NCBI RefSeq assembly: GCF_021134715.1
Contig: NC_060024.1
Span: 14,000,974-14,064,973 of the forward strand
Source of the DNA: Daphnia pulex
Taxonomy: Eukaryota; Arthropoda; Branchiopoda; Diplostraca; Daphniidae
DNA: 64,000 bases
Reading direction: 5' to 3'
The notes below the pieces were generated by a model. The model saw only the letters and a program-made list of their open reading frames with translations, was not told the DNA's origin and did no database searches. Position numbers and translations under genes: made by a program. This document shows, in pieces, positions 36,555 to 46,040 of this stretch (position 1 is the first letter of the stretch; each line of letters begins with the position of its first letter).

Positions 36555-36818
36555 ATCTACTCAACATCAGTTGTTTCTAGATCTCTAAAGCGTTTTGAGA
36601 AGGATCTTGTTTTTACATTTGACCAGACGCCACCTCAGCAATTTGTCAGACTACTTCCATTCGGGAAGGAACTTAATCGTCAAACAGGACTCATCAAACA
36701 GCATCTGCACGATTTCCCGACCGACTTTCGTTGCCTTTCACGTTCCACGTCACGTCAAGCGCAATACTGGCATCAGTCTTTCCAGCAGCGACTTCGGAGA
36801 AATAGACTTGCTCAACAA
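36555..36818 (+). promoter_or_regulatory. Initiator and non-coding first exon of the 37.2 kb GIY-YIG-like gene
   Basis: TCAACATCAGTT (36561-36572) is shared with the paralog at 29.4 kb. The exon ends at 36818 before GTAAGTTT. The acceptor GTGGCAG at 37038 matches GTCGCAG at 30032 in the paralog. The exon has no long frame. Conservation in blocks fits a transcribed 5' UTR. Confidence 0.6.
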
Positions 36819-37224
36819 GTAAGTTTTACCAATGATAACAACCAAAATAGTAATATGTTAGTTAATTTAAGAATTAAGACTAAGAACTATTTCTCCAAAA
36901 TCCATTTAAAACTAATACAAGTTAGAACAGTAAACTCGATTCTTTCTCTATCCTCTTATCTATTTGATAATTGATAAACGATGATAAGCATGAAGCGATT
37001 TAGATCGTAAATCAAAAGAAAATTTTGTTTTGTGGCAGGAATCTTCATTCGTATAAAAATCGCGGATGTTTCTGAAATCAAACTTGTCGAGAAAGAGTCG
37101 CTAGGCAATCAAACGGAAACTACACAGCGCCAACTGAATCCGCAACTGAGCCCACAGGAATTAATCCAAAAGTCACGTGACCATAATTTCGCATAATATA
37201 AAAAAAAAAAAAAAAACTTAAAAA

Positions 37225-40200
37225 ATGAGCTTGAAAATTAGTCTGAAAAAGAAGAAAAAGCCGGATTTGGATTCAAATCCCCAAGACGCTAGCAACGATG
37301 ATGAATTGCCCAAAGAGTGCTCAGAGAGTGACGCCACAGAGGGAAAGCCGGATGAAGCAGCAGATAAAGTCATTGATGAAGTCGAAGATGAAGTCAAAGA
37401 AGAAGTCGAAGATGGAGTCAAAGAAAAAGGTAAATTGAAAGAAAAAGTCAAAAGTAAAGATAAAGACAAAGTCAAAGAGAAAGTCAAGAAAGCAGAGGGC
37501 AAATCGAAGGGCGCTGGAGCCTTTGGAAGCCTCTTTGGCAAGAAAGTCGCAGCGGCTGCAGAGGAAGCGGTTGGTGATCCGGACAAGGCCAATGCAACAA
37601 TTGAAGAAGACTTGTCTGGCATTGATGAAATAATCAAAGATCCAAATAACGTGGATTCCTGGATCGACGGAGTATCACAAGTCGTTGATGGATCGATCGA
37701 CCAAAAGGAAACTGAATCCGCGACTGAGTCAGAAGAAGAAGCAAAGGGTACGTTACCAGATACGAAAAAGAGCAAGAAAATGAGCCGAGGAATGAGCCTG
37801 AAAAGGAAGAAAAAGCCAGATTTGGATTCGAATCCACAGGACGATGGGAAAGAAGACCAATTGCCCAGCAAAGATTGTCTGGAGAGTGAAACCACAGAGG
37901 AAAAACCGGATGAAGCAGCGGATGAAGTCACTGATGAAGTCGAAGATAAAGTCAAAGAAAAAGGTAAAGTCAAACATAAAGATAAAGACAATATCAAGGA
38001 GAAAGTCAAGAAAGCAGAGGGCAAATCAGAAGTTCGATCGAAGGGCGCCTTTGGAAGTCTTTTTGGCAAGAAAGTCGCAGCAGCTGCAGAGGAAGTGGTT
38101 GGTGATCTGGACAAGACCGTTTCAACAATTGGGGAAGACTTGTCTGGCATTGGTGAAATGAGCAAAGATCCAACTAACGTGGATACCTGGATAGACGGAG
38201 TATCAAGTGTCATAAACGACGGATCAGCAGAAGTAACCGATGGAGTAGCAGAAGTCGTAAACGAAAAATTGGCAGAAGAGCAATCAAAAGTCACGTCACC
38301 AGATACGAAAAAGAGCAAGAAAATGAGCCGAGGAATGAGCCTGAAAAAGAAGAAAAAGCCAGATTTGGATTCGAATCCACAAGACGCTGGCAAAGAAGAT
38401 GAATTGCCCAGCAAAGAGTGCTTGGAGAGTGAAACCACAGAGGAAAAATCGGATGAAGCAACGGATGAAGCAGCGGATGAAGTCATTGATGAAGTCGAAG
38501 ATGAAGTCAACGAAAAAGGTAAAGTCAAACATAAAGTCAAAAGTAAAGAAAAAGTCAAAAGTAAAGACAAAGTGAAAGATGAAGTTCAAGGTGTTGAAGA
38601 CGCCAAACCTATCAAGAAAGCAGATGGCAAATCAGAGAATCGATCGACGTTCACTGGAGCCATTGGAAGCCTTTTGGGTAAGAAAGTCGCAGCAGCTGCA
38701 GAGAAAGCGATTGGTGATCTGGACAAGGCCATTGCAACAATTGGAGAGGAGCTGCCTGGCATTGATGAAATAATCAAAGATCCAAATAACGTGAATACCT
38801 GGATCGACGGAGTATCACAAGTCGTTGATGGATCGATTGACCAAAAGGAAACTGAATCCGTGACTGAGTCAGAAGAAGACGAAGAAGCAAAAGTCACGTC
38901 ACCGGAACCGAAAAAGAGCCTGAAAATGAGTCTGAAAAAGAGCAAGAAAAAACCGGATTTTGATTCAGAATCACAAGACGCTGGCAAAGATGATGACATC
39001 CTAGAGGAGAAATCGGATGAAACTGATGATAAAGTCACTGAGGTAATTGAAGGTAAAGTGAATGTTACAGTCAAAAGTAAAGATAAAGTTAAAATAAAAG
39101 TCAAGGATGTCGAAGACACCAAAGTTGTCAAGAAAGTGGATGGCAAATCGACGTTTGCTGGAGCCATTGGAGGCCTTTTTGGCAAGAAAGTCGCAGCGGC
39201 TGAAGAGGGAGTGGCCACAGGCGGAGAAGACCTCGTAAGCGACAGACTAGCAGGAGTCGCTGATGGTAATCAAACGGAAACCGATTCCTCGACTGAGTTA
39301 GAAGAAGAAGAAGCAAAAGTCAAGTTACCAGAACCGAAAATGAGCCGGAAAATGAGCCGGAAAATGAGCAAGAAAGTTCTAGGTACAGATGATGAATTGG
39401 CCAAAAAGTGCTTGGAGGATGGCAGTAACACGGTACAACCGGAAGAGGCCGATGGAGAGGCCGATGGAGTCACCGATGGAGTCACCGATGAAGACCTGGG
39501 AGACACAGATGTAGTCAAAGATGTAATCAAAAGCAAAGCCAAAAGTAAAGCCCAAAACAAAGTCAAAGTTGCCAAAAACGTAAAAGGTGACAAAGATGAA
39601 GATGAAGAACGTAAAACGAAAAGTAAAGGCAAAAGCAAAGTTAAACTTGACAAGAAAGTAAAGGGAGATGAAGTTGAAGACCAAGTTGAAGATGAAGCCG
39701 TAGATGAAGTCAAACGTAAAGCCAAAAACAAATCTAAAGTTGGCAAGAAAGTAGAAGCTGATGAAGACGAAGATTTAGAAGTAGAAGTAGAAGAAGAAGA
39801 CTCGGACTTGGACGAAGATGAAGTCAATCATAAAACCAAAAGCAAAGTTGGCAAGAAAAGACAGAACAAAAAAGTTCGAACGGCGGTCGTTTCCGTGAGT
39901 AAAGCTGTCGGAGGTATTATTGGCGGGCAAATCGGATCGGCTGCAGTTGGTGCCATTGTCGGAGCCGTTTACGACGTGGGCACGGCCATTGCCACACGCG
40001 GAGATGAGATGAATGGCATTTGTGGAATAATCAAGAATCCAACGAACGCCGATTCCTGGATCGAAGGAGCATCAAGTTTGACTAAAGACACACAAGATCA
40101 AAACATTTTTGGCAGTGAATCGGAAAGTGAACCATCGCCCGAGTCAGAAGAAGAGAGGACGCCAAAACGGAAAAAGAGTCTGAAATCAAGTAAGAGCATG

Positions 40201-41271
40201 CAGAAGTCAATGGAAGTCGATTCAGACCCAGTAGACCAAGACCTTGTGCGCATCTACGACATTACCTCGCAGACAATGAGAAAGATCCTGAAAGAGTCCG
40301 GGAACACTCTACCGGAATATCAAGGCGGCCGATCAGTGTCTGCCCTCGTTAAGCAATTGCAACGACTGACAGAAATGGCCAAAAACGAGTCGTTCACTTT
40401 GCATTCCTATTACAAACTTTACGACAGTCTGCACGAACTGGTGACCGTCCATAGAGCAGAGTTCCTAATGACAAGCCCATCGACCATCACGCTCGCCGTC
40501 GATTCGGAATCCGTTTGCTTCGACGACAACCTGAAGCGCTTCATAGCCAAACTTCTCCTGCCCGTTCACGCCGCCCACAAAGTCCCGTTGAAAGACGTTG
40601 CCAACGACAAGAAATTCCACTGCATCTACCGATTCCGCTGCATCATTTGCGCTCGCCACGGAAATGAATTCGTCTACGTCGGCCAATCGAAGAATTTCAA
40701 GCCCCGATTCGAAAGCCACACGGGACAGATGTTGCGCGATTGGGTAAAAAGTGAGGAAAGGTCCACACTGTCGATAGGAATTCCCCTCGCAAAATCCACA
40801 CCCCGAAAGTCGTCGTCTACTGTATTCGACCATCCAGGGCACTGCCACCCTGACGTGGTAGTAAAGTTTAGCGAGATCCTCGAAGTGGACATAGTCCATC
40901 GTTTTATCGAAATCAACAAAGACAAAACAATTCGAAAAAACTGGGAAACATTCAGTCAGTGGCTCTTCAAATCAATTGAATACGATGACGACGATGACGA
41001 CGACGACGACGAAACTGAAAATGTTACTGAAAATGAAAATTTAACTGAAAATGCAAAAGAAACTGCAAAAGAAAATGCAACTGAAAACGAAACTGAAAAT
41101 GCAACCGAAAATGGCACCGAAAATGGCACCCAAAACGCAACTGAAAAAGGAACTGAAAATTTACCTGAAAACTTAACTGAAAATGGAACCAACAACCGAA
41201 CCGAAAGCGCAACTGAAAATTTAACTGAAAACGCAATTGAAAAAGAAACTGACGACGGCCCTGAGTTCTGA
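37225..41271 (+). CDS. Glycine-zipper / GIY-YIG-like protein, long paralog (1348 residues)
   Basis: A single open exon with its acceptor at 37038. The ATG at 37225 follows an A17 run; an earlier ATG at 37066 gives only 12 codons. The N-terminal ~890 residues are Lys/Glu/Asp-rich low-complexity with repeated units, each holding KKKKPDLDSNPQDA, a GAFGSLFGKKVAAAA segment and WIDGVS. Unit landmarks recur near residues 140, 317 and 520. Residues ~891-925 form a hydrophobic glycine zipper (VGGIIGGQIGSAAVGAIVG). The C-terminal domain has C1133-I-Y1135, V-Y1151-V-G, Arg1161, His1165 and Glu1241 (NWETF). This matches the order of GIY-YIG catalytic residues, with Arg +10 and His +14 from the second Tyr as in I-TevI. 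A run of 10 acidic residues and a Thr-Glu-Asn repeat tail end the protein. AATAAA is at 41375-41380. Cellular role unknown; nuclease activity is inferred. Confidence 0.88.
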   Translation: MSLKISLKKKKKPDLDSNPQDASNDDELPKECSESDATEGKPDEAADKVIDEVEDEVKEEVEDGVKEKGKLKEKVKSKDKDKVKEKVKKAEGKSKGAGAFGSLFGKKVAAAAEEAVGDPDKANATIEEDLSGIDEIIKDPNNVDSWIDGVSQVVDGSIDQKETESATESEEEAKGTLPDTKKSKKMSRGMSLKRKKKPDLDSNPQDDGKEDQLPSKDCLESETTEEKPDEAADEVTDEVEDKVKEKGKVKHKDKDNIKEKVKKAEGKSEVRSKGAFGSLFGKKVAAAAEEVVGDLDKTVSTIGEDLSGIGEMSKDPTNVDTWIDGVSSVINDGSAEVTDGVAEVVNEKLAEEQSKVTSPDTKKSKKMSRGMSLKKKKKPDLDSNPQDAGKEDELPSKECLESETTEEKSDEATDEAADEVIDEVEDEVNEKGKVKHKVKSKEKVKSKDKVKDEVQGVEDAKPIKKADGKSENRSTFTGAIGSLLGKKVAAAAEKAIGDLDKAIATIGEELPGIDEIIKDPNNVNTWIDGVSQVVDGSIDQKETESVTESEEDEEAKVTSPEPKKSLKMSLKKSKKKPDFDSESQDAGKDDDILEEKSDETDDKVTEVIEGKVNVTVKSKDKVKIKVKDVEDTKVVKKVDGKSTFAGAIGGLFGKKVAAAEEGVATGGEDLVSDRLAGVADGNQTETDSSTELEEEEAKVKLPEPKMSRKMSRKMSKKVLGTDDELAKKCLEDGSNTVQPEEADGEADGVTDGVTDEDLGDTDVVKDVIKSKAKSKAQNKVKVAKNVKGDKDEDEERKTKSKGKSKVKLDKKVKGDEVEDQVEDEAVDEVKRKAKNKSKVGKKVEADEDEDLEVEVEEEDSDLDEDEVNHKTKSKVGKKRQNKKVRTAVVSVSKAVGGIIGGQIGSAAVGAIVGAVYDVGTAIATRGDEMNGICGIIKNPTNADSWIEGASSLTKDTQDQNIFGSESESEPSPESEEERTPKRKKSLKSSKSMQKSMEVDSDPVDQDLVRIYDITSQTMRKILKESGNTLPEYQGGRSVSALVKQLQRLTEMAKNESFTLHSYYKLYDSLHELVTVHRAEFLMTSPSTITLAVDSESVCFDDNLKRFIAKLLLPVHAAHKVPLKDVANDKKFHCIYRFRCIICARHGNEFVYVGQSKNFKPRFESHTGQMLRDWVKSEERSTLSIGIPLAKSTPRKSSSTVFDHPGHCHPDVVVKFSEILEVDIVHRFIEINKDKTIRKNWETFSQWLFKSIEYDDDDDDDDDETENVTENENLTENAKETAKENATENETENATENGTENGTQNATEKGTENLPENLTENGTNNRTESATENLTENAIEKETDDGPEF

Positions 41272-42784
41272 TTCTTAAATATTTCGCATGTTAAAGTTAA
41301 TGACCAACAAGACTTTTAACACATTGATTTTCTTTTTTAGATGGCCATTTTGAGTTTTCTTCATTTTTTGTTTCAATAAACCGACCAAGAAAAGTATACT
41401 TGTGTTGTTATGTTGTATGTGTTGTTATTCCTTTGTGTAGATTCGAATCCTGACTGGCTGTTGCTGCAGTAAAAAGAATCTGCGCATGTAAAGAAACGAA
41501 CCCAAAAGTAGTGTGAAGGCCATTTCCGTTCTTATGTGAGAAGCTCAAAATTTATCAGAAATTTGATGCAATGAGCAATTTTCTACTAGCCAGCAATCAC
41601 ACCACTTGACCGCAAAAGATAAAAATGCGCTAAAATAAAATCCTTCGCTACTTCAAATCGTTAATTTCACCCGCATTTCACTTTTGGGAATAGATCCTAC
41701 CTTTCAACAAGGGTGGTGGGGACGACTGGTGACGGCGTGTTAGTTACGGCTGCTGCAATTCCCTTTTTGTGTTGCTGTGACTCTGAAGGACAGAAGAAGC
41801 AGCAGACAGAGGACCACAATTGAGATGGACTGGTAGTACCGTCGTGCCGATGACTCAACGGAAGGAAGGTGCCCAGCTCTTCTGGCATTCTTTATCTCTT
41901 CCTTTTCTGCAATTGGAAAATTGGACAACATGGAATGTGGTCAACAACGAATGTAGTAAAAGAATTTTAAAATTTCAAAAGATGAAAAAATATTTCCACT
42001 CTCTTTTCGACTCGATTTGCTTTCGTTCGAAATCTCACTCGTTTTGGGACGCCAGGAAAAGGAGTTCAATATCCTAAGCCAAGAGGAATTCCATGCAACT
42101 GGCTGGTGATGAATTAGGAAAGCGGTAAATTGCGGAAACCGTATAGTCAAAAATAGTGAAAATTAGGAACGAAAATAGGAGAAGAGATTAAGCATAAAAT
42201 GAATAATACCGCTGTATAACAATTCAGTCCGCTTTGGTCGTCAAATGATGCGTCTGCCAAATTTCTTTTTCACCCCTTCTTTCTACGGTGGCAGTCGGTA
42301 GCCGCCCGGCGGAAAATAAAAATCATTTGGTTCTTTGATGGCACTTACCCCAATCAGGAATTAAGTTGCCGATTCTCCGGTCAGCAGGACACAGCACATA
42401 GACGCATCGCGGATATTCCATGCCTGAAAGTTGTCGATGCAAAAAAAAAAATGCTGAATGAATGTTGAATGAAATCTTTCACGAACATCCACATCGCCGG
42501 AATCAGACTGAATTGAACTCGACATGCTACAGCACTTAACCAGTCGGAACAGTCAAACGAAGAATACCTATTGGTATGCAAGGAAGCTTATTAAACTCAA
42601 AATCACTTGCGCGTTCTATTTCATCTTGTTTCAGCCAATCTTACGTAAAAATCACAAATACTTTGATCACATTTTTAGACAACTTCAGCAATTGAAGCAA
42701 GACGCTGGATTAGTAGTCAAAGAGACATACGAATTAAATAAGGGTGGATTTTCATCTGGAATTTTTTTAAAAAAAGGAGGGGGG
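41272..42784. other. Region between converging genes, unit 1
   Basis: Poly(A) signal of the GIY-YIG-like gene at 41375-41380, then sequence also found at 31.7-32.5 kb (older copy) and 48.9-50.4 kb (recent copy). No gene is supported. A G-rich run lies right after the transporter stop (42776-42784). Confidence 0.5.
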
Positions 42785-45257
42785 TTACTGGGAAGTCTCG
42801 ATCTTCCCGTTCAAACCTAAGCGGGCATTGCTCTCGGTTATTTGCTGGTTTTTCTTTGGACGCAAGTACAAAAAATTAAAGAGCAAGTAGATGAACCCAG
42901 CGATGAACGACATGACACCCAACACGCGGAAAGTCACTCGCTGTCCGTACGCGTCAATAAGTAGGCTTCCGCCATAGCTGCTTACTCCCCAGCCTGGAAT
43001 GCGAAAAACAATCAGTAAATGAACGCACCGCGTATTCTATAAAAAAAAGAGTAAATAAGAATGTCTTCATTAAATAACCTAGTCCGAAAGTGATTCCTGA
43101 TAACAGTCCTTGAATAGAAGCCACGTTAGTCGTCGTCCCTAGCTCATTTGCATACGTTATGAGCGCCGTGCGTATAAGAGTACTGGAAATGGCTTCCATT
43201 GGCTCAAACAGAAGACACAAGTTCGGGTCGGACAAAAACGAGTATCCTTCATCATGCGACAATCACGAGGGGATAATTCAATTTAAAAATAAAAAAGCAA
43301 CAATGCAGTGAACGATGTATACCTATGAATCGGATCATGCCTGCTCCAAAGCAGATAGTTATTACATTTGGGTGGCTCAGCTTTCGAAAGATGCGGTCAG
43401 AAAAGATGAGCAACGGGATAGAAGCTAACGACTGGAGCGTGTTGGATAGCCCCATCAAAGATTTGGTACCCCCAATCTCTTCCAAAAAGGGAAAAGTCCA
43501 GAAAATCCCGTAACCATGGGCGATTCCTGATATGACATAAAGAGCAATAAACGATAAATCAGGCTATATAGTGCGTTCTTTTAACATGCTCTAGTCACTA
43601 TTGATTTACCTGAAATGAAGCCGGCGAACAACAAAAGGTCCAATTCGACGTTTTTCAACAAAGATGTCACATCTTTGAATGGAGATTTCGCTGGAAGTTT
43701 AAAATCAAGATTGATCTTCAACATGACGATGGCTGCAATTGTAAATAAACCAGCAAATAGGTAGAAAGCCGGCCTGAAGAATTATGGATTACAACGATTA
43801 CATTCTTTTCTCCTTTTTTTTAAATAAATAAAATGAAATAAATTAAAATATCGATTACCGTATATTCCCTTGAATGTTGGAATCCGAGCTGAAATAGTCA
43901 ATCAAGGCTCCAGAAATTGGAGAGAAAATGGCGACCCCAATAAATCCAAACATTCTCTGGAAACCGTAATCGCCGCCTACTTGGTTAACCAGTGCTACGG
44001 ATGCTGCAACAAAGAGATCCAGCACTCCGCAAGACGTGTCAAACAACAAGCGAACAACCATGTATAGTCCGAACGTGAGCTTAGGATCGATGTTTTCGTA
44101 TTCAGCCATATTAGAGCACAAATCGGAGCGATTGACACGAACAAAGCATTCTGGCTTGCAAATTTGGTAGACGGTGTTGTTGCTGTGGTCCGTTTGATTG
44201 ATGTCTTGGTAATGGATATTCTGCCGGAACTTGTGATTTCTATTGTTGGATGTACAGTAGACATTTTTCATCTGCTGTTCGCCTTCGCTATCCACAGCGA
44301 TCAATGGTAAGGAGAACATGCTGGTTGATTTGGCAGATGGAACTAGACCAAAGGTGAAATTCAATGATACTTTTGTGGAGTAATCACTTGAGAAGGAGCA
44401 AGTATCTACTTCGCCCAAGAAGCAAACCAAACCCAGAGTCCAGTTTTGGGAAAAGAAAACAGAATCACGGAAATGGGTCGCGGGAAGTTCCTCGACATCG
44501 AACATTTCTTGCGTTGGCATGGGATTGGCGTCTAAATCGAAGTGATCCTGCGATCGATTTTGGTTGTAGCAGACGTAACCGCATTCTTCGAGTACGGCCG
44601 GGAAATGAGTTGCACTTTGGTTGCCTTTGGGTGATTTCAAGTGGCACGTAGTCGAGTCGAGGTCCATCACATCAGGAATTGGTAAACGATAGTCGCTCGT
44701 TTCGTTTCCACATCCAACTGCCAACGTCATGCTATCCGGGAACTTGTGCGGGATTCTTCCGACTGGGATGACGACGAAGAGAAGTGATACAGCAACCACA
44801 ATCGTGGTCAGTACGCACATCATCACCTGAATCAAAGTATTGAAATCAATCAAACAAAGATACTCATCTAATGAGTGGAATATGTTACCTTGAAATTTCC
44901 AACTTTATCGGCGATCAAGCCAAGGAAGAAAGGCGCAAAAACGGCTGCAACTGAAGAAACACTGTTGATTATGCCCGTCTCTTCGACGGTCATTCCCAAC
45001 GATTTCATGTGGATGGTGATGAAAGAGAATAGCGATCCTATACCTATACGATGGACAAAAGAAAAGAGTTTTTACTTTATTCGCTAAACAAAAACGGAAC
45101 AACACTGCCTACCTGCAAAAAGGATAAAGGTCAGAACTTTCACCGGAATCAACTCGCGATGCTTCAAGTCGTAAATGAGCAAAGCCAATCCTTTCCTCTT
45201 CACATCAGTTGCAGCAGGTTCTCTTCTCGAGTTGTCGTTGAAATCATTTTCGTCCAT
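42785..45257 (-). CDS. MFSD6-like MFS transporter, copy 1
   Basis: Minus-strand exons: 45257-45113, 45043-44889, 44826-43859, 43773-43610, 43526-43323, 43246-43079, 42993-42785; 670 residues, phases fit. It begins MDENDFNDNSRREP, then LTFILFAGIGSLFSFITIHMKS and SVSSVAAVFAPFFLGLIADK, the MFSD6/MFS_1-like opening. A large Cys- and N-glycosylation-rich extracellular loop follows (~residues 115-310). Later signatures are LFDTSCGVLDLFVAASVAL, GDYGFQRMFGFIGVAIFSPI, GIAHGYGIFWTFPFLEEIG, LLFEPMEAIS and GLLSGITFGLG. The tail is ITESNARLGLNGK. It is shorter than MFSD6 at 7.7 kb and has different introns. Substrate unknown. A 5' UTR exon is inferred at 45723-~45990. The first copy's native upstream region is cut off by the duplication junction at 46031. 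Confidence 0.9.
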
Positions 45258-45722
45258 GAGGCTGTGTCGTCTGGCAAATCTGCAATTGAGAGAAGGCAAT
45301 CAAATCAGAGTCAAAAAGTGTAGGAGCGATTCAATACAAACGAATGTCGCAAATGTTGGATTGCAAATAACAACAGAAATATATAAAATACTCGGACAGT
45401 TACGGATTGAAGGGTGAAAGCGAACCCGTTGTCGGCCGCCACAGGCTAAATGGCGAACAGAGGGCGAGCGGGGATTACCATAGATATTTTGGCACAAGCA
45501 AACTGTTAAAATAAATATATTGGTTTTTCTGTCAACGCAATGTGGAAAGACCGGTATTTTGGAACACAACATTGCCACGCTGGGAAAAATAAACAGGGCA
45601 TGGCTTATTCGCCAGTTGCGGTACTCGACAACCTTCAAGTCAAGTGAATGACAAAAATAGACTTGGAACAGAGGTTACAATCAAGAACTCGATTAGTTAC
45701 ATCATCATCATTTTTAACTTAC

Positions 45723-46013
45723 CAGTTGATCTGTTGGAAGCGAGATTTATTCCAGCATGTAACACAACAAGTCTGGTAGAAGTAAAAACTTCCAATAAAC
45801 AGCGAAGAATTCCAGCAGATAAGCGGAGTAATTTCGAGCGTGGGGATTGCCTCTATTGCCGTTCGTGTCGCAAGAATAACTGCAGTTTTGAGCAATGTAG
45901 AGTTGGCGAGCCATTTTCTGCAACAGGAGAGAGAAAATACGGTACTTTGAACTTTGGATTTTTAGTCATCTCGAACACCTGCGCGATTATTCAATGTGTG
46001 TGGCTATATTTAA
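45723..46013 (-). promoter_or_regulatory. Non-coding first exon and TATA-like element of transporter copy 1
   Basis: On the minus strand a donor (ATCAACTG|GTAAGT) at 45722-45718 and an acceptor (AATTGCAG) at 45281-45280 imply a 5' UTR exon upstream of the ATG exon. TTAAATATAG (46001-46010) is TATA-like; copy 2 has TTAAATGTAG there. The duplication junction is only about 20 bases further upstream. Confidence 0.4.
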
Positions 46014-46040
46014 GGAAAATGCCTTCAAGCAGAAGATGAA

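Larger units (their letters stand above)
38395..46031. repeat. Tandem duplication, unit 1 (about 7.6 kb)
   Basis: This unit runs from inside the GIY-YIG-like coding sequence (GAAGATGAATTGCCC at 38395) through the whole minus-strand transporter to just upstream of its promoter. The same sequence restarts at 46032, an offset of 7637 bases. Large parts are identical or nearly so. Confidence 0.9.

Noticed and set aside
37218-39827. Long minus-strand open frames of 450, 210 and 185 codons
   Set aside because: They are antisense to the Lys/Glu-rich repeats; low-complexity Ser/Phe/Thr strings mirror the sense codons and repeat with them. The same shadows recur at 46223-47464.
45300-46039. Frames of 112 and 131 codons around the transporter 5' end
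   Set aside because: They cover the inferred 5' UTR exon and intron; the equivalent frames in unit 2 are broken by small indels, so they are not conserved.
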